A model generated the notes under the pieces. The model saw only the letters and a program-made list of their open reading frames with translations, ran no database searches and was not told the DNA's origin. A DNA stretch of 64,000 nucleotides from CAWKAV01 sp963847735 (lineage in GTDB: Bacteria > Desulfobacterota > Desulfuromonadia > Desulfuromonadales > BM103): the NCBI GenBank assembly GCA_963847735.1, contig CAWKAV010000002.1, positions 89,440 to 153,439 of the forward strand. Direction: 5' to 3'. Below, one piece after another: positions 54,994 to 64,000 of this stretch. Every line of letters begins with the position of its first letter. Positions within the stretch are counted from its first letter, which is position 1. Made by a program: the position numbers and the translations under genes.

Positions 54994-57900
54994 TTAATCA
55001 AATTTAAACAGGTAGTAGAGGTCGACCCCGCTTTCGATACCGAGAGTCGATTCGATCTCCCATTTATCGGTCAGCCGTTTGCGTACGCTCACGCCTCCGG
55101 TCCCCGAAAACAATCCCTGGATATCGATCTCACTGATACCGAGATCGGAGAAAGTCCCGCCGTAACCGGGCATCATGGCCCCGGCCCCGATCATCAAGGC
55201 ATCTGTACCTTCCTGACCGGCTTTCATTGGACGTCCCATAAAGATATAGCCCATGATATCCCGCTCCGGCATGGTTGGTAGTGAATAAAGGGTGACCACC
55301 GGAGCTTCGGCCGTTCCCGTGACCTGTACTCCGGCCTGGACCGTCCCCACTTCCCGGAGGGCGAGGATATTAAGACTCGGATTCTCGATCGGACCGCCAG
55401 AATATTTCAAAACCCCCTGCTTGATGGCGAGATTTGCACCATAAGCCTTATAGGTGCCCTCAGACAGGCTGATCTCACCATGCACCGCCAGATGTTCCTG
55501 TTCATTCAGAGTGACCGTACCGCCCCCCTGGAGGCGGGTCTCTACACCGGAAGTCTTAACCCTGACCTGGTCGCCGAGTTTGACGGTGACCCGGATGTCG
55601 GCATTGATCGGCAAGGTCTTGCGATGGCTGCGCTCTTCGCCGGCAATGATCACATCTTTACTGGGCAAGAGCTCTGGTTCGGTCTCAGAACCAGAAAGAC
55701 TCATCTCCGGAATCAGCACGCTGCCATTTACCTTGAGATTTTCAAGATCACCATCAAGAATCAGTTCGGGGCTGCACAGGACTTGAAGCTCCGGAAAGTT
55801 ATAGACCTGCAGACGATCTCCCTTTGTCACCAGCTGATAGTGCTTCAACCGCCACCGGTCGAGATCTATCACCCCTGACCCCATTAGCGTTCCCGACCCG
55901 GAGCGTAAAGAGAACGACTCGATATTTATCCTTGTTCCATGCAGGGTGGTGAGCACTTCAAAATCATTGATTGTGACGCCGGTTGCCGGCAAATATGCCC
56001 CGGCTTCAAGCAACGCCATCTGACCGGAAAAAACCGGATTTTGCCAGGTGCCGGTGACCTGCAGATCACTCTCGATCTGGCCATGTAGATCTTGAACCAG
56101 ACCAGAGGCACGTGCAGCCAACATCCCGGTGGCATGCAGTTGCCCTTGCAGGGAGGCCTTTACGGAACCATCGGCTACGAAACCTATCGGCCAGCGGGCC
56201 GGCAACGGCAGCTGCCAGTTGCCACGCAACGCCCCTGCTTTGGCCAACTGCACCAACAGTGAACCTTGAAGATGCTCGTCCTGCCACTGCCACTCGACAT
56301 CGGCCTGCGGCACCTGGATATCGACCTGACCTCCAACTCTATGCAACGTCAATTCACTGTCTGAAAAATTGACTTGTCCATCCAGGTTGAATTGACCATC
56401 TTCCTGCCACAATCCTTCCGATTTAGCGCGGAGAACACCATCGAGAGTCATCCCGACCGGCAACAAGGGATTGAGCGACTGCAGTTTGAGACTGTCAATT
56501 TCGAATCTTACCTGGCCAGATTTCGGCCATGCAAAGCGGGGGTCGTCCACAGAGGTTAAATGCAGGGACAGAAGACCGTCGTGAGCCCCTACGATTTGAG
56601 CGTCACATTGGAAGCGTTTGTCATCCCAGTTCAGCTCGGCCAGCAGTGATCGAAACCCGACCTTCTCCGAATCCTGTAGCATGGACCCTTCGGCCGAGAC
56701 CCTGGCGCTGACTCGTTGAAGCTGCCCGCCGTGAATTTCAAGCTGCGCGTGGCCGTCGCTGCGGCCCTTAGCCTCAAGGCCCTCCCTGAAGCGGCTGATT
56801 CGCTCCAGGTTCAGCCCTTGCCAAAGCATATCAAGAGAAAGTTGTTCAGGAGGCCACTGCCAGTTCGGTGGCTGCGATGAATGGACCGACGCCTCGAAAT
56901 GCTCTCCGTTGTCACTCTCGGCAGCTATGTTGAGATCAAGGCCATCCTTCTCCCAGACAGCCTCCGCCGTCAGGACAGGGACTGTCACCACCGTAAGGTC
57001 CTCTTGCAGTTCAGCATCAGCTCTCAGTCGGGCTTTGAGAGAGACAGGCCGCAGCGCAGACATCTCCAGTTGCAGGGTTCCTGTGCTGCGACCCGAGACT
57101 TTATGTGAAGGCTGGAGATAAGCGAGCCAGTCATGACCGAGATCCTGCCAGGTCAGGTTCAGCTGAGAATTCGTCGGACTTCCCCATTCGGAGATTTCGA
57201 GTGACACGCGCTCGTCACGACGACTGATCATTGAAAAATCGCTGAGGCTGCCACCACCCTTCTGCCACTCGATTTGTGCCGGGGCCTCAAGATTCCACAT
57301 GCCGAGTTTTGGTGTCTGTACGGACAACTTTTGCAAGCCGGCCTGCCAGACCCCATCCAGGTATTGACCGGTCAGCTGTAAATCAAGGTCTCCGGCCAGC
57401 CCGGTCACCGTGACCTGCACATCATGATGCTCCAGGATACCGCTCATATTGAGCTGCAGATGCTCGGCCTGCCACTCGCCATGCCGAAAGCCTTTGCCGT
57501 CAAGTTGCAGAGCCAGCGGCGCTTTCAGTTCCAGATGCTTGCCATTGAAGTCAAGGCTGGCAAATGAAGTTTCCTGCCAGACGATATTCGCAGTCGAGCC
57601 ATGCACTTCCCCGGTCAAATAATCATCGGACCAGCGTAGCCAGCCTGATGCCGTCAGCTGACCGGCGAGGTCCGGATAGTACGGACTCAGGTCATCGACA
57701 GCGAGGTCCAGATCGAGACGTTCGTCCGGTTTTCCCCGTGCGACGATTTTTGCACTATCACCGGTCAGATCAAGGTCAAGCAGAGACAACCCACCATCCT
57801 GCCAGGCAGCAGACAGGTTGCCAGCGATAGCATGCCCACGCAACTGTCCTTCTTTGATGACCGCGCTCATTTTGGCTTGCAGGGGCCGTTCATCATAGGG

Positions 57901-58899
57901 GACCAGCAGCTCACCGGAGATATCGAAGCTGGCCCGTCCATTGAGCTCCTCGATCAGGGCACCAGGGTCCAGACCGCTGCCGGTCAGCTCCCCGGACATG
58001 CGGTAAGAATCGATCCAGGCGAGATCCAGATGCCCCGCCAGGCTGCCGTTCAGGTATCGACCTTGCAGATTTTCAAATCGGATGCCTTGCCAGGAGCCTT
58101 TTGCCTCGGCGGTCAACCAGACGGTGTTATCGATGTCTGTGACATGACCGAAACGAATTGGCCCTGAGAAGCCGTTCCAGTCGCCGTCAAAGGCTATCTG
58201 ACTGGGGAAGTCAACCGGCACGGTAATTTTGTTAAGCAGTTCTGGATCAACCAGCGTGTCCGGCAGGTGGACATCAGCCGTCATCTCAATATGGGGAAGC
58301 TGCAAGTCCCAGTCGAAGTTACCCTGTAAATGGACAGAAGGAGAGATGTAGCTGAAGGAAGAGGTCTTGATCTCTCGCTGCGACCAAAGATAGCTGCCGG
58401 AAATTTCATTGGCGATGAGAACAGTCTCTTTATCATCCCGGATGCTGACGTCCTGGAGCTGCAAGTGATCGATCTGTACTGTCAGCCAGGTTGGCAGGAA
58501 AGCAAGATCCCTCGCCGCAAAAGGCGACACGTTGGCTTCAACCGCCGAGTTTTTTGGTTCACCGGAATCGTTTATGTCGCGTATGACCAGTTGATTGGCT
58601 TCCAGTATATGAATATTCAGCTTTTGCTGCAGCAAACTGAAAGGTTGCCAGTTCAAGCGGAGGCTCCGGGCAGTCAGCTGTCCGCCTGGCCAGTCAATGA
58701 CCAGCTCCCCGATGATCAACTCATCAGCCAGACGGCCCTCTAACGACCCGGTCGTGAACAGAACATCGGCCCTGTTCGCAACGGTATGCAGCAGCCAGGA
58801 AGATCCGGCCGTTGAATTCAAAAACCAACTGCATAACCCGAACAGAATCAAACCGCAGAGCACCAGCAGCAGGCAGATTGATAAAATCCAGCGCCTCAT
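54994..58899 (-). CDS. tamB: Translocation and assembly module inner-membrane protein TamB
   Basis: A 1301-residue protein with one N-terminal anchor (ILSICLLLVLCGLILFGLCS) and a long periplasmic beta-taco. Repeating AsmA/TamB elements (LQGRYLNGSLAGHLDLAWID; LDLDLTGDSAKIVARG) fill the body. The C-terminal DUF490 domain (~970-1301) has GSGVIDLDRWRLKHYQL, VNGSVLIPEMSLSG, VQVTGTAEAPVVTLYSLPTM and the ending GVDLYYLFKFD. Length matches E. coli TamB (1259). Overlaps tamA by 4 nt. Predicted to span to TamA in the outer membrane for lipid transport or autotransporter assembly. Confidence 0.92.
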   Translation of the reverse strand: MRRWILSICLLLVLCGLILFGLCSWFLNSTAGSSWLLHTVANRADVLFTTGSLEGRLADELIIGELVIDWPGGQLTARSLRLNWQPFSLLQQKLNIHILEANQLVIRDINDSGEPKNSAVEANVSPFAARDLAFLPTWLTVQIDHLQLQDVSIRDDKETVLIANEISGSYLWSQREIKTSSFSYISPSVHLQGNFDWDLQLPHIEMTADVHLPDTLVDPELLNKITVPVDFPSQIAFDGDWNGFSGPIRFGHVTDIDNTVWLTAEAKGSWQGIRFENLQGRYLNGSLAGHLDLAWIDSYRMSGELTGSGLDPGALIEELNGRASFDISGELLVPYDERPLQAKMSAVIKEGQLRGHAIAGNLSAAWQDGGLSLLDLDLTGDSAKIVARGKPDERLDLDLAVDDLSPYYPDLAGQLTASGWLRWSDDYLTGEVHGSTANIVWQETSFASLDFNGKHLELKAPLALQLDGKGFRHGEWQAEHLQLNMSGILEHHDVQVTVTGLAGDLDLQLTGQYLDGVWQAGLQKLSVQTPKLGMWNLEAPAQIEWQKGGGSLSDFSMISRRDERVSLEISEWGSPTNSQLNLTWQDLGHDWLAYLQPSHKVSGRSTGTLQLEMSALRPVSLKARLRADAELQEDLTVVTVPVLTAEAVWEKDGLDLNIAAESDNGEHFEASVHSSQPPNWQWPPEQLSLDMLWQGLNLERISRFREGLEAKGRSDGHAQLEIHGGQLQRVSARVSAEGSMLQDSEKVGFRSLLAELNWDDKRFQCDAQIVGAHDGLLSLHLTSVDDPRFAWPKSGQVRFEIDSLKLQSLNPLLPVGMTLDGVLRAKSEGLWQEDGQFNLDGQVNFSDSELTLHRVGGQVDIQVPQADVEWQWQDEHLQGSLLVQLAKAGALRGNWQLPLPARWPIGFVADGSVKASLQGQLHATGMLAARASGLVQDLHGQIESDLQVTGTWQNPVFSGQMALLEAGAYLPATGVTINDFEVLTTLHGTRINIESFSLRSGSGTLMGSGVIDLDRWRLKHYQLVTKGDRLQVYNFPELQVLCSPELILDGDLENLKVNGSVLIPEMSLSGSETEPELLPSKDVIIAGEERSHRKTLPINADIRVTVKLGDQVRVKTSGVETRLQGGGTVTLNEQEHLAVHGEISLSEGTYKAYGANLAIKQGVLKYSGGPIENPSLNILALREVGTVQAGVQVTGTAEAPVVTLYSLPTMPERDIMGYIFMGRPMKAGQEGTDALMIGAGAMMPGYGGTFSDLGISEIDIQGLFSGTGGVSVRKRLTDKWEIESTLGIESGVDLYYLFKFD

Positions 58900-60671
58900 A
58901 TGTCAAACCCTATGCTGACATGGATGCGCAGGCCAAGGCCACCCTCGCTGACCGGGCTTGCCAGATCGATCTTGATTGGCCCGATCGGCGTATAGCGACG
59001 GATGCCAATGCCGGCACCGCTGATGAAAGTAATCTTCTGTAAGACATCGAAAGCACTGCCGATGTCGTAAAAGACTGCCAGCCCCCAGTTATTGTTGAGA
59101 GCGTACTCACCCTCGATACTGCCGACCAGCAGGGAGTCGCCGCCGATCACGTCGTCATGCTCGTCTCGAGGCCCGCGCGATTTGTAGGCATAGCCGCGCA
59201 CGCTGCTGTCGCCACCGACGAAGAAGCGCAGGGAGGGAGGGATGTCACTAAAAGCCTTGTCCTTGAAGGTGGTTGCAGCCTCAAACCGGGAATGCAGGGT
59301 GAAGTTGCGACTGAGTGGCCACATGAAACTGCCCGCCCCCAAGGCCTGGCAGAGGGTGACGTCCGACAAGGGGCCATCGTAACTGCCACGCAGTTCGAAG
59401 CGGAGTTGATAACCGGCCTTCGGATTGAGTGGGTCATCGAATGAACGCTGGTAGTAGCGGAGCCCTGGAATCATCAGGAGAGAGATGTTATCGTCATTGC
59501 CTACCGAGCTTTTCTCCCGTGAATAGCGCAGGAAAAGAGATCCGGTTTTGCCGGTACCAAGCTTATAAGTCTCCTCCAACTCGGTATAAACGACCGTGGT
59601 TTTGTAGACACTAAGATCCTCCTGACGAAACCCGACTGATGCGACAAGATTGTTATCGGAACTACCCGCCTGGGGAATAGAGTAGCTGGTCTCCAGGAAC
59701 CTGGTTTTCTCAGCCATCAGCAGCTCGAACGAATAGAGGTCAGGACGGTCAAAGACACTGGTGTTCTGGTAGTTAAGTGAAACACGCCCGCCGGTGTTGG
59801 TGCCGTACCCGACCCCCGGACGCAAGCGCTGCTGCAGAGCGGTAACCAGTTTGATATCGATCGGCACCTGGTCATCCTCAATCTGATCCATACGCGGAAC
59901 CATGAGAACTTCGTCAAAACGATCTGCCTGGTAGAAGTTGATACGGCTACGGTGTAAAGCACGGTGTGAAAAGATGTCCCCTTCGGAAAAAGAGAGGAAC
60001 CTGCGCAGGAAAGTTTCATCAAAGCGATCGATGCCGCCGTCAAAGCTGACGGGTCCGAACCGGAAGCGTGCTCCGGTTTCCAGTTCCAGTTCGATATCAG
60101 CTGCATCCTCGTCGGGTTGGACCGTGATACGGTGGCTGGTGTATTCAGCTTTCAGGTAGCCAAGGTCGATCGCTTTAAGAAGCAGTGCCTTCTTGCCTTC
60201 ATCATAGAGCTGGTGATGAAGGACATCGCCCTGTTTGAGGGGAAAGATGCGTCGTTCTGCTTTCATTTCAGCGTTATCAGCCCCGGCGCCAGTCAGGCGT
60301 AGCACCAGTTGCCGCACCCTGACCGGAACGCCGGGAGTGACCTGAACTTCGAGAAGGTAGAGATCGTCAGTTTCCCGAAGATTCGTTTTGATCCCGCTCC
60401 GGTAATAACCGAAAGGCTGTAAAGCCTTCTCGACCAGACCGGGAGACTGATCGACAAAACGCAGCAGCCAGCGCCGGTCGACCTGTCCGTTGCGTACGAT
60501 TCCGGAAGGCAGGACAAGAGCTGCTTCGACATTCTGCTTTTCCTGCCCTGTCAGCCCGGAGACCTTCACCGTAACAGCCGACGGTAAAGCGAACACTGTT
60601 GTCGATAGGGCTATCGACAGCATGCAGGTCAAGCTGCAGAGAATTATTCTAAGAAATGACAAAGACATCAC
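58896..60671 (-). CDS. tamA: Outer-membrane assembly protein TamA (Omp85 family)
   Basis: A 591-residue Omp85 protein. Signal peptide (LRIILCSLTCMLSIALSTTV, then FA), N-terminal POTRA domains (~30-260; VKVSGLTGQEKQNVEAALVL; FRFGPVSFDGGIDRFDETFL, then RRFLSFSEGD) and a C-terminal 16-strand barrel. The lid-lock motif VRGYAYKSRGP (V-R-G-Y) is present, and the barrel ends IGIRRYTPIGPIKIDLASPV ... HVSIGFDI. E. coli TamA is 577. Operon with tamB through an ATGA-type overlap. Confidence 0.93.
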   Translation of the reverse strand: MMSLSFLRIILCSLTCMLSIALSTTVFALPSAVTVKVSGLTGQEKQNVEAALVLPSGIVRNGQVDRRWLLRFVDQSPGLVEKALQPFGYYRSGIKTNLRETDDLYLLEVQVTPGVPVRVRQLVLRLTGAGADNAEMKAERRIFPLKQGDVLHHQLYDEGKKALLLKAIDLGYLKAEYTSHRITVQPDEDAADIELELETGARFRFGPVSFDGGIDRFDETFLRRFLSFSEGDIFSHRALHRSRINFYQADRFDEVLMVPRMDQIEDDQVPIDIKLVTALQQRLRPGVGYGTNTGGRVSLNYQNTSVFDRPDLYSFELLMAEKTRFLETSYSIPQAGSSDNNLVASVGFRQEDLSVYKTTVVYTELEETYKLGTGKTGSLFLRYSREKSSVGNDDNISLLMIPGLRYYQRSFDDPLNPKAGYQLRFELRGSYDGPLSDVTLCQALGAGSFMWPLSRNFTLHSRFEAATTFKDKAFSDIPPSLRFFVGGDSSVRGYAYKSRGPRDEHDDVIGGDSLLVGSIEGEYALNNNWGLAVFYDIGSAFDVLQKITFISGAGIGIRRYTPIGPIKIDLASPVSEGGLGLRIHVSIGFDI

Positions 60672-61035
60672 CAGATATTTGCAAACAGGATATGAAATTT
60701 ACCTGACCAGCACATCGGCGCTTCGGCCAGTGGTGGCTGATAAAGAGCAGGAGCCTGAATCCTGTTTAACCGCAAGTCAGGGACAAACGATAGTCATGGC
60801 ACTCTAAATGATTGACCTTGTTTTGCAAAGCAGATTTATGTACGCGTTCCTGCATTGTGGTGGCTGAGCGGATGGCAGCAAGTTGTTTGGTTTCTATTTA
60901 TGACTGATTGACTCACCTATTACATCTACTTTACGATAACATGTAAACACAGCAAAGAAATTCAGCGCGAGCAGGACAAAATGACATTGTCGTAGTCACG
61001 CTACAAAATTTTGAACTAAGCCGGAGTGTCGAAGA
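60672..61035. other. Intergenic region between divergent tamA and pntA
   Basis: 364 bases. It should contain promoters for tamA (minus) and pntA (plus). Frames of about 100 codons here continue antisense to tamA and show no family features. CCGGAG at the right end is the pntA ribosome-binding site. Confidence 0.4.
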
Positions 61036-61865
61036 ATGGCATTGATCGCCATCCCCAACGAGACAAGGGACCGAGATAAACGAACCGCAATGACCCCGGA
61101 CAATGCCGGAAAGCTCGTGCGCCAGGATGCTGATGTGCTGGTTGAGGCCGGTCTTGGAACCGGATGCGGGTTTGCCGACGATCAGTACACAGGGGTTGGT
61201 GCCGGAGTGACCGGCAAACGACTGGAAATGTTCGCAGAAGCCGATCTCATTCTGCGGATTCACAAACCAAAGGCTGATGAGATAGCAAGACTGAAAAAAG
61301 GCTCCATCCATATCGAGCTATCCTCGACCCGTTCGACGAAATGCCGGATCTTGTCGAAGAGTTCAGGAAGGGTCTGGTCACCGCGATCAGTATGGAAATG
61401 ATCCCGCTCTACTCGTGCGCAGAAAATGGACGCATTAAGCTCCCAGGCAAGCCTGGCTGGTTACGTCATGGTCATGCAGGCGGCCAATCGGCTGGACCGC
61501 ATCTGCCAATGATGATGACGCCGTCCGGCACCATTAAACCGGCCAGGGTGTTTGTGATTGGTGCCGGAGTCGCCGGCCTGCAGGCCATTGCCACGGCCAA
61601 ACGACTCGGTGCCAGGGTGACGGCCTTTGACACCCGGGCGGTCGTTGCGGAACAGGTGAAATCGCTCGGAGCAGGCTTTCTAAAAATCGACTTGGGTGAA
61701 ACCGGCCAGAGCGCCGACGGTTATGCACTGCAGTTGACCCCGCGGCAGCTGGCCAGACAGCGGCAAGGCCAGGTGGATGAAATTGCCAGGTCCGACATCG
61801 TCATCACTACGGCCCAGATATTCGGGCGCAAGCCACCATCATTGTCTCAGTCGAGGTGGCAGAGG
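61036..61865 (+). pseudogene. pntA: NAD(P) transhydrogenase alpha subunit, frameshifted and truncated
   Basis: Proton-translocating transhydrogenase domain I. The start ALIAIPNETRDRDKRTAMTP with AGKLVRQDADVLVEAGLGTG is typical. After a shift near 61,325 (PDLVEEFRKGLVTAISMEMI) and another near 61,395, the NAD-binding part reads MMMTPSGTIKPARVFVIGAG, VAGLQAIATAKRLGARVTAF and IARSDIVITTAQIFGRK. Similarity ends after an IIVSVEVAEAL-like piece near 61,865; everything downstream is unrelated. About half of the family length is missing. The break coincides with the change to eukaryote-like sequence. Confidence 0.82.
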
Positions 61866-62439
61866 CACTCTGTGACATTCGAAGGGGCACCCCTTCTCCA
61901 AAGAGAGCACGGCCAAACGCATACATCACTCGAAATACGCCAATGCGGCAAACAGAACAGAGGCCCAGTCATCCTCATCGGCAGCGGCCTGCCCGTGGAC
62001 TAGCGACCCAGCTACCAAAGACATCAGTCTTGGAGAGGACTGGAACCCAGGGTAACGTGGCGACAGACATTGCCTCGCAGCAGGAAGCTGCGAGAATGCA
62101 GCTGGCTGCAGAGCATCGTGCTGGCCATGAAATGCTTCAAAAGCGAGTTTTGTCCACTGTAGACCGCATTGTCCGATCCCTTTCGCATCCCGAGGCAATA
62201 GCGGACAGCGAAGCGAGAATCGGTTTTGACGAAGAGATGTACGATCTCAAGGAATTAATGGAGGATATGCTCAATAGGCAGAGAATGGAAGCATCTGCAC
62301 TTGGCCGCTGAACAGTCTCTGCAACGTAATGGACACACGGTTCCCGAGTTGCAGGTTTCGTTTCCTTTTCCAAAGCTCTTTGACACAGCCAGTGCTGCGT
62401 TTGAGCGCTTCATGAATGAGGAGAAAGTATCGGTTTAAG
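61866..62439 (+). CDS. Eukaryote-like gene fragment (3' portion), frameshifted
   Basis: Beyond the pntA break, coding-like sequence continues on the plus strand in changing frames: a Ser-rich piece (KESTAKRIHHSKYANAANRT), a helical charged piece (SQQEAARMQLAAEHRAGHEM; GFDEEMYDLKELMEDMLNRQ) and an ending VPELQVSFPFPKLFDTASAA up to a TAA at 62437-62439. No ribosome-binding site or bacterial family is seen. The 5' end would be lost at the junction. Product unknown; assignment to a eukaryote rests on the neighbouring LON gene and composition. Confidence 0.4.
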
Positions 62440-62602
62440 ATCAAAAGGTTAACTCACTCTACATTGTATCTCCTTTGAAGAGGTTATTGATAATGTCGAA
62501 GCGTTCGAGGACGGAGCTTCTCGAAGTCAAAAGAGTGGCAAAGATTAGTCAGTAACCATTACGTGCACGTTACACAGTACATAACTACTTCTCATCGTTC
62601 AC

Positions 62603-63881
62603 TTACCGTAAACGTGCTTTTGTGCCGGGCGTTTCCAACCATACCTGTCGCATGTCCGCACCGACTCTGGTTTGTTCGAGAAATGCCGAAGCAGCAAAGC
62701 TCAATCGTCGTTGCCTTCGTTCAGAAGGATACTCTGACGAGATGCGTTCCACGGGAGCTGGTATGATCCAGGAACGCCCTGGAGGTAACAGACACAGCAC
62801 TTCATCTGGCAAGACAATTCTACTGGTCCGACAAAAGTTCTCAAGTGCTGTCCACAGCTGGTCCTCCAATTCAATTGTCGACAAGTCAGCTCGCTCTTCG
62901 GACAGGAAATCAGGCGGACTTAGTATCCCACGCTCCACCAACCTTGACTCCAGAGAAGACCTCTCTAGCATCACAATGTCTTCACTTTGTTCCGCTATCG
63001 ACACAATCTATGGGCTGAAGCTGAGACAGGATCCAGTGATTTCGAGTAGGGAACAAAAGGAAGAACCTTGATAATGTCCGGTCCCCAGATATCTGTGTTG
63101 GAGAGGTACTTGCTTTCTGACAGAGGTAAAGCAAAGTCTACATCGTACTCAAAGTCGTGAAAACGAAAAGATTCCATCACTTGTCGTGCTCGTACCGAGA
63201 CGTGCCTTTTCTTCCTCCTCTGTTGGAGCAACATCAAAATCAGGTAGAATCTGCACGTTTGCAATGGAGTAGGGCAGAGTCTGCAGACAATCGACAACTA
63301 CAAATCTCTCCAAACCTTGTACCAAAAGAACCAAACGACCATCTTTTAGTCTACGAAAGTCTGATATCCTGAGAAGGGTGCCAACAACCGCAGAACATTC
63401 CTTGTCGTTTTCCTTTTCCTTTTCGCTCGCTTGTGTTTCCCATGTCTTTAGTTGAAAACGTCGCTCCTTACTCTTTATATTCTTCGACCCTCCTGGAAGA
63501 AATGAAGTGACCTACATACCAAGGCTTGGGGGCTCTTAGAATCGTCTCAAACATGTTGGTGTATATGGCTTCGTGGACATTCAAAACGTTAGATCTGCCC
63601 AGCAACTCGGTCCACTGCACCCGCCAGAGCGGCAAGTTTCTCATGATTCCAGTGTCTCTTTCTAATACAGTCGATTCTACTGTACTACTTTGATAATAGG
63701 CAGATTGCAGAGACCGTACTAAGGCCATTTTTCGCTCCATCTCTTGCTCATTGTCCGCATTCATGAGAAGAACACGTTTATGTATTGGCAGCTGAAATGC
63801 ATGACGAAAAGGTGCGAATGAAAAGACTTGGTGGCTACAGGCCAGCAATAAGACTATGACAGTTCGTACCATACCCACCAT
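62603..63881 (-). CDS. Eukaryotic LON-domain protein with plastid-type presequence (frames interrupted)
   Basis: On the minus strand from ATG 63881: a signal peptide (RTVIVLLLACSHQVFSFAPF) whose end VFSFAP resembles the diatom ASAFAP plastid-targeting motif. Then the LON substrate-binding domain: NLPLWRVQWTELLGRSNVLN, EAIYTNMFETILRAPKPWYV and, in the next frame, SAVVGTLLRISDFRRLKDGR with LVLLVQGLERFVVV. Later frames give ESFRFHDFEYDVDFALPLSE and a C-terminal helical part ending at a TAA at 62603. Three frame changes (near 63,465, 63,200, 63,000) may be sequence errors or very short introns; a GTAAGG donor-like site lies at the first. No ATPase or protease domain. Confidence 0.68.
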
Positions 63882-64000
63882 TGCGAAGAATAAGGTGACT
63901 TGTGAGCGTTGCGGTGAGTCGCATCGCCGTCGACCACCACGACGTCGTGTTCAAACACAAAAGGTCTCGCGAGAACAGGTGCACGCACGTACGCATTGAG
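63882..64000. other. Upstream region of the LON-domain gene
   Basis: 119 bases rich in CG dinucleotides (CGTCGACCACCACGACGTCG). No bacterial promoter or gene is apparent. It is presumably the 5' flank of the eukaryotic gene. Confidence 0.4.

Noticed and set aside
1..61865. CRISPR arrays, insertion sequences, prophage or rRNA operon
   Set aside because: No regularly spaced repeats, transposase, integrase, phage structural genes or rRNA sequence were seen.
1..61865. Genuine large bacterial insertion in a eukaryotic nuclear genome
   Set aside because: Intact bacterial operons, tRNA, promoters and terminators with no introns make contamination or mis-assembly far more likely.

Overview
Most of this window (about 1-61,865) is dense, mostly intron-free bacterial DNA with Shine-Dalgarno sites, overlapping operon genes, a tRNA-Pro and intrinsic terminators. 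The gene mix suggests a Desulfuromonadales (Geobacter/Desulfuromonas-like) member of the former Deltaproteobacteria: a phenylacetate-CoA ligase/ACT/phenylacetate-CoA ligase cluster, a sigma-54 promoter at an ammonium transporter, AddAB-type repair genes, TesB, GspA/GspB, a SelW-like selenoprotein, receiver-PilZ and cysteine-bearing receiver proteins. This placement is inference from gene content. The last ~2.1 kb (about 61,865-64,000) looks eukaryotic and best fits a diatom or other stramenopile. The bacterial pntA breaks off mid-gene, and a LON-domain gene with a plastid-type presequence follows on the minus strand. The contig is most simply a chimeric assembly.

Layout. 1-4.3 kb: amt, a receiver-GAF protein with a degenerate phosphorylation site, a DUF423 protein and tesB. 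4.3-8.3 kb: a DUF4124 protein, tRNA-Pro and the paaK-ACT-paaK cluster. 8.4-12.8 kb: Ppx/GppA phosphatase coupled to a Na/Pi cotransporter with a PhoU tail, a cyclic-nucleotide-binding protein, gamma carbonic anhydrase and IHF/HU. 12.9-18.3 kb: two tandem XRE-cupin regulators (one broken), then bioB-bioD behind a good sigma-70 promoter overlapped by a BirA-type operator, then a prc-type protease; this stretch is full of frameshifts. 18.4-25 kb: a small conserved protein and vanZ-addB-addA. 25.3-32.1 kb: a cusCBA-type copper/silver efflux operon ending in a Met/His-rich exported protein, again frameshifted. 32.3-34.7 kb: gspA-gspB.

34.9-44.4 kb: alpha-glucan phosphorylase, the divergent tesA / ybbA-ybbP trio and a giant AsmA-like protein. 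44.5-47.5 kb: rhodanese, a SelW-like selenoprotein whose in-frame UGA is followed by a SECIS-like hairpin, a DCC thiol protein coupled to a receiver, hemolysin III and a membrane protein. 47.7-54.9 kb: mostly small or poorly known genes, including a double-CDGSH protein, DUF882 peptidase, nitroreductase/receiver-PilZ/MazG-like operon, an orphan PycTM-like membrane protein and a PaaI thioesterase. 55-60.7 kb: tamA-tamB. 61-61.86 kb: truncated, frameshifted pntA. Then the eukaryotic segment.

Frameshifts cluster in three patches (about 12.9-17.8, 28.4-32.0 and 61.3-63.5 kb) while very long ORFs elsewhere are intact. This pattern points to low-quality sequence more than to biological gene decay. 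I found no CRISPR array, insertion sequence, prophage or rRNA.
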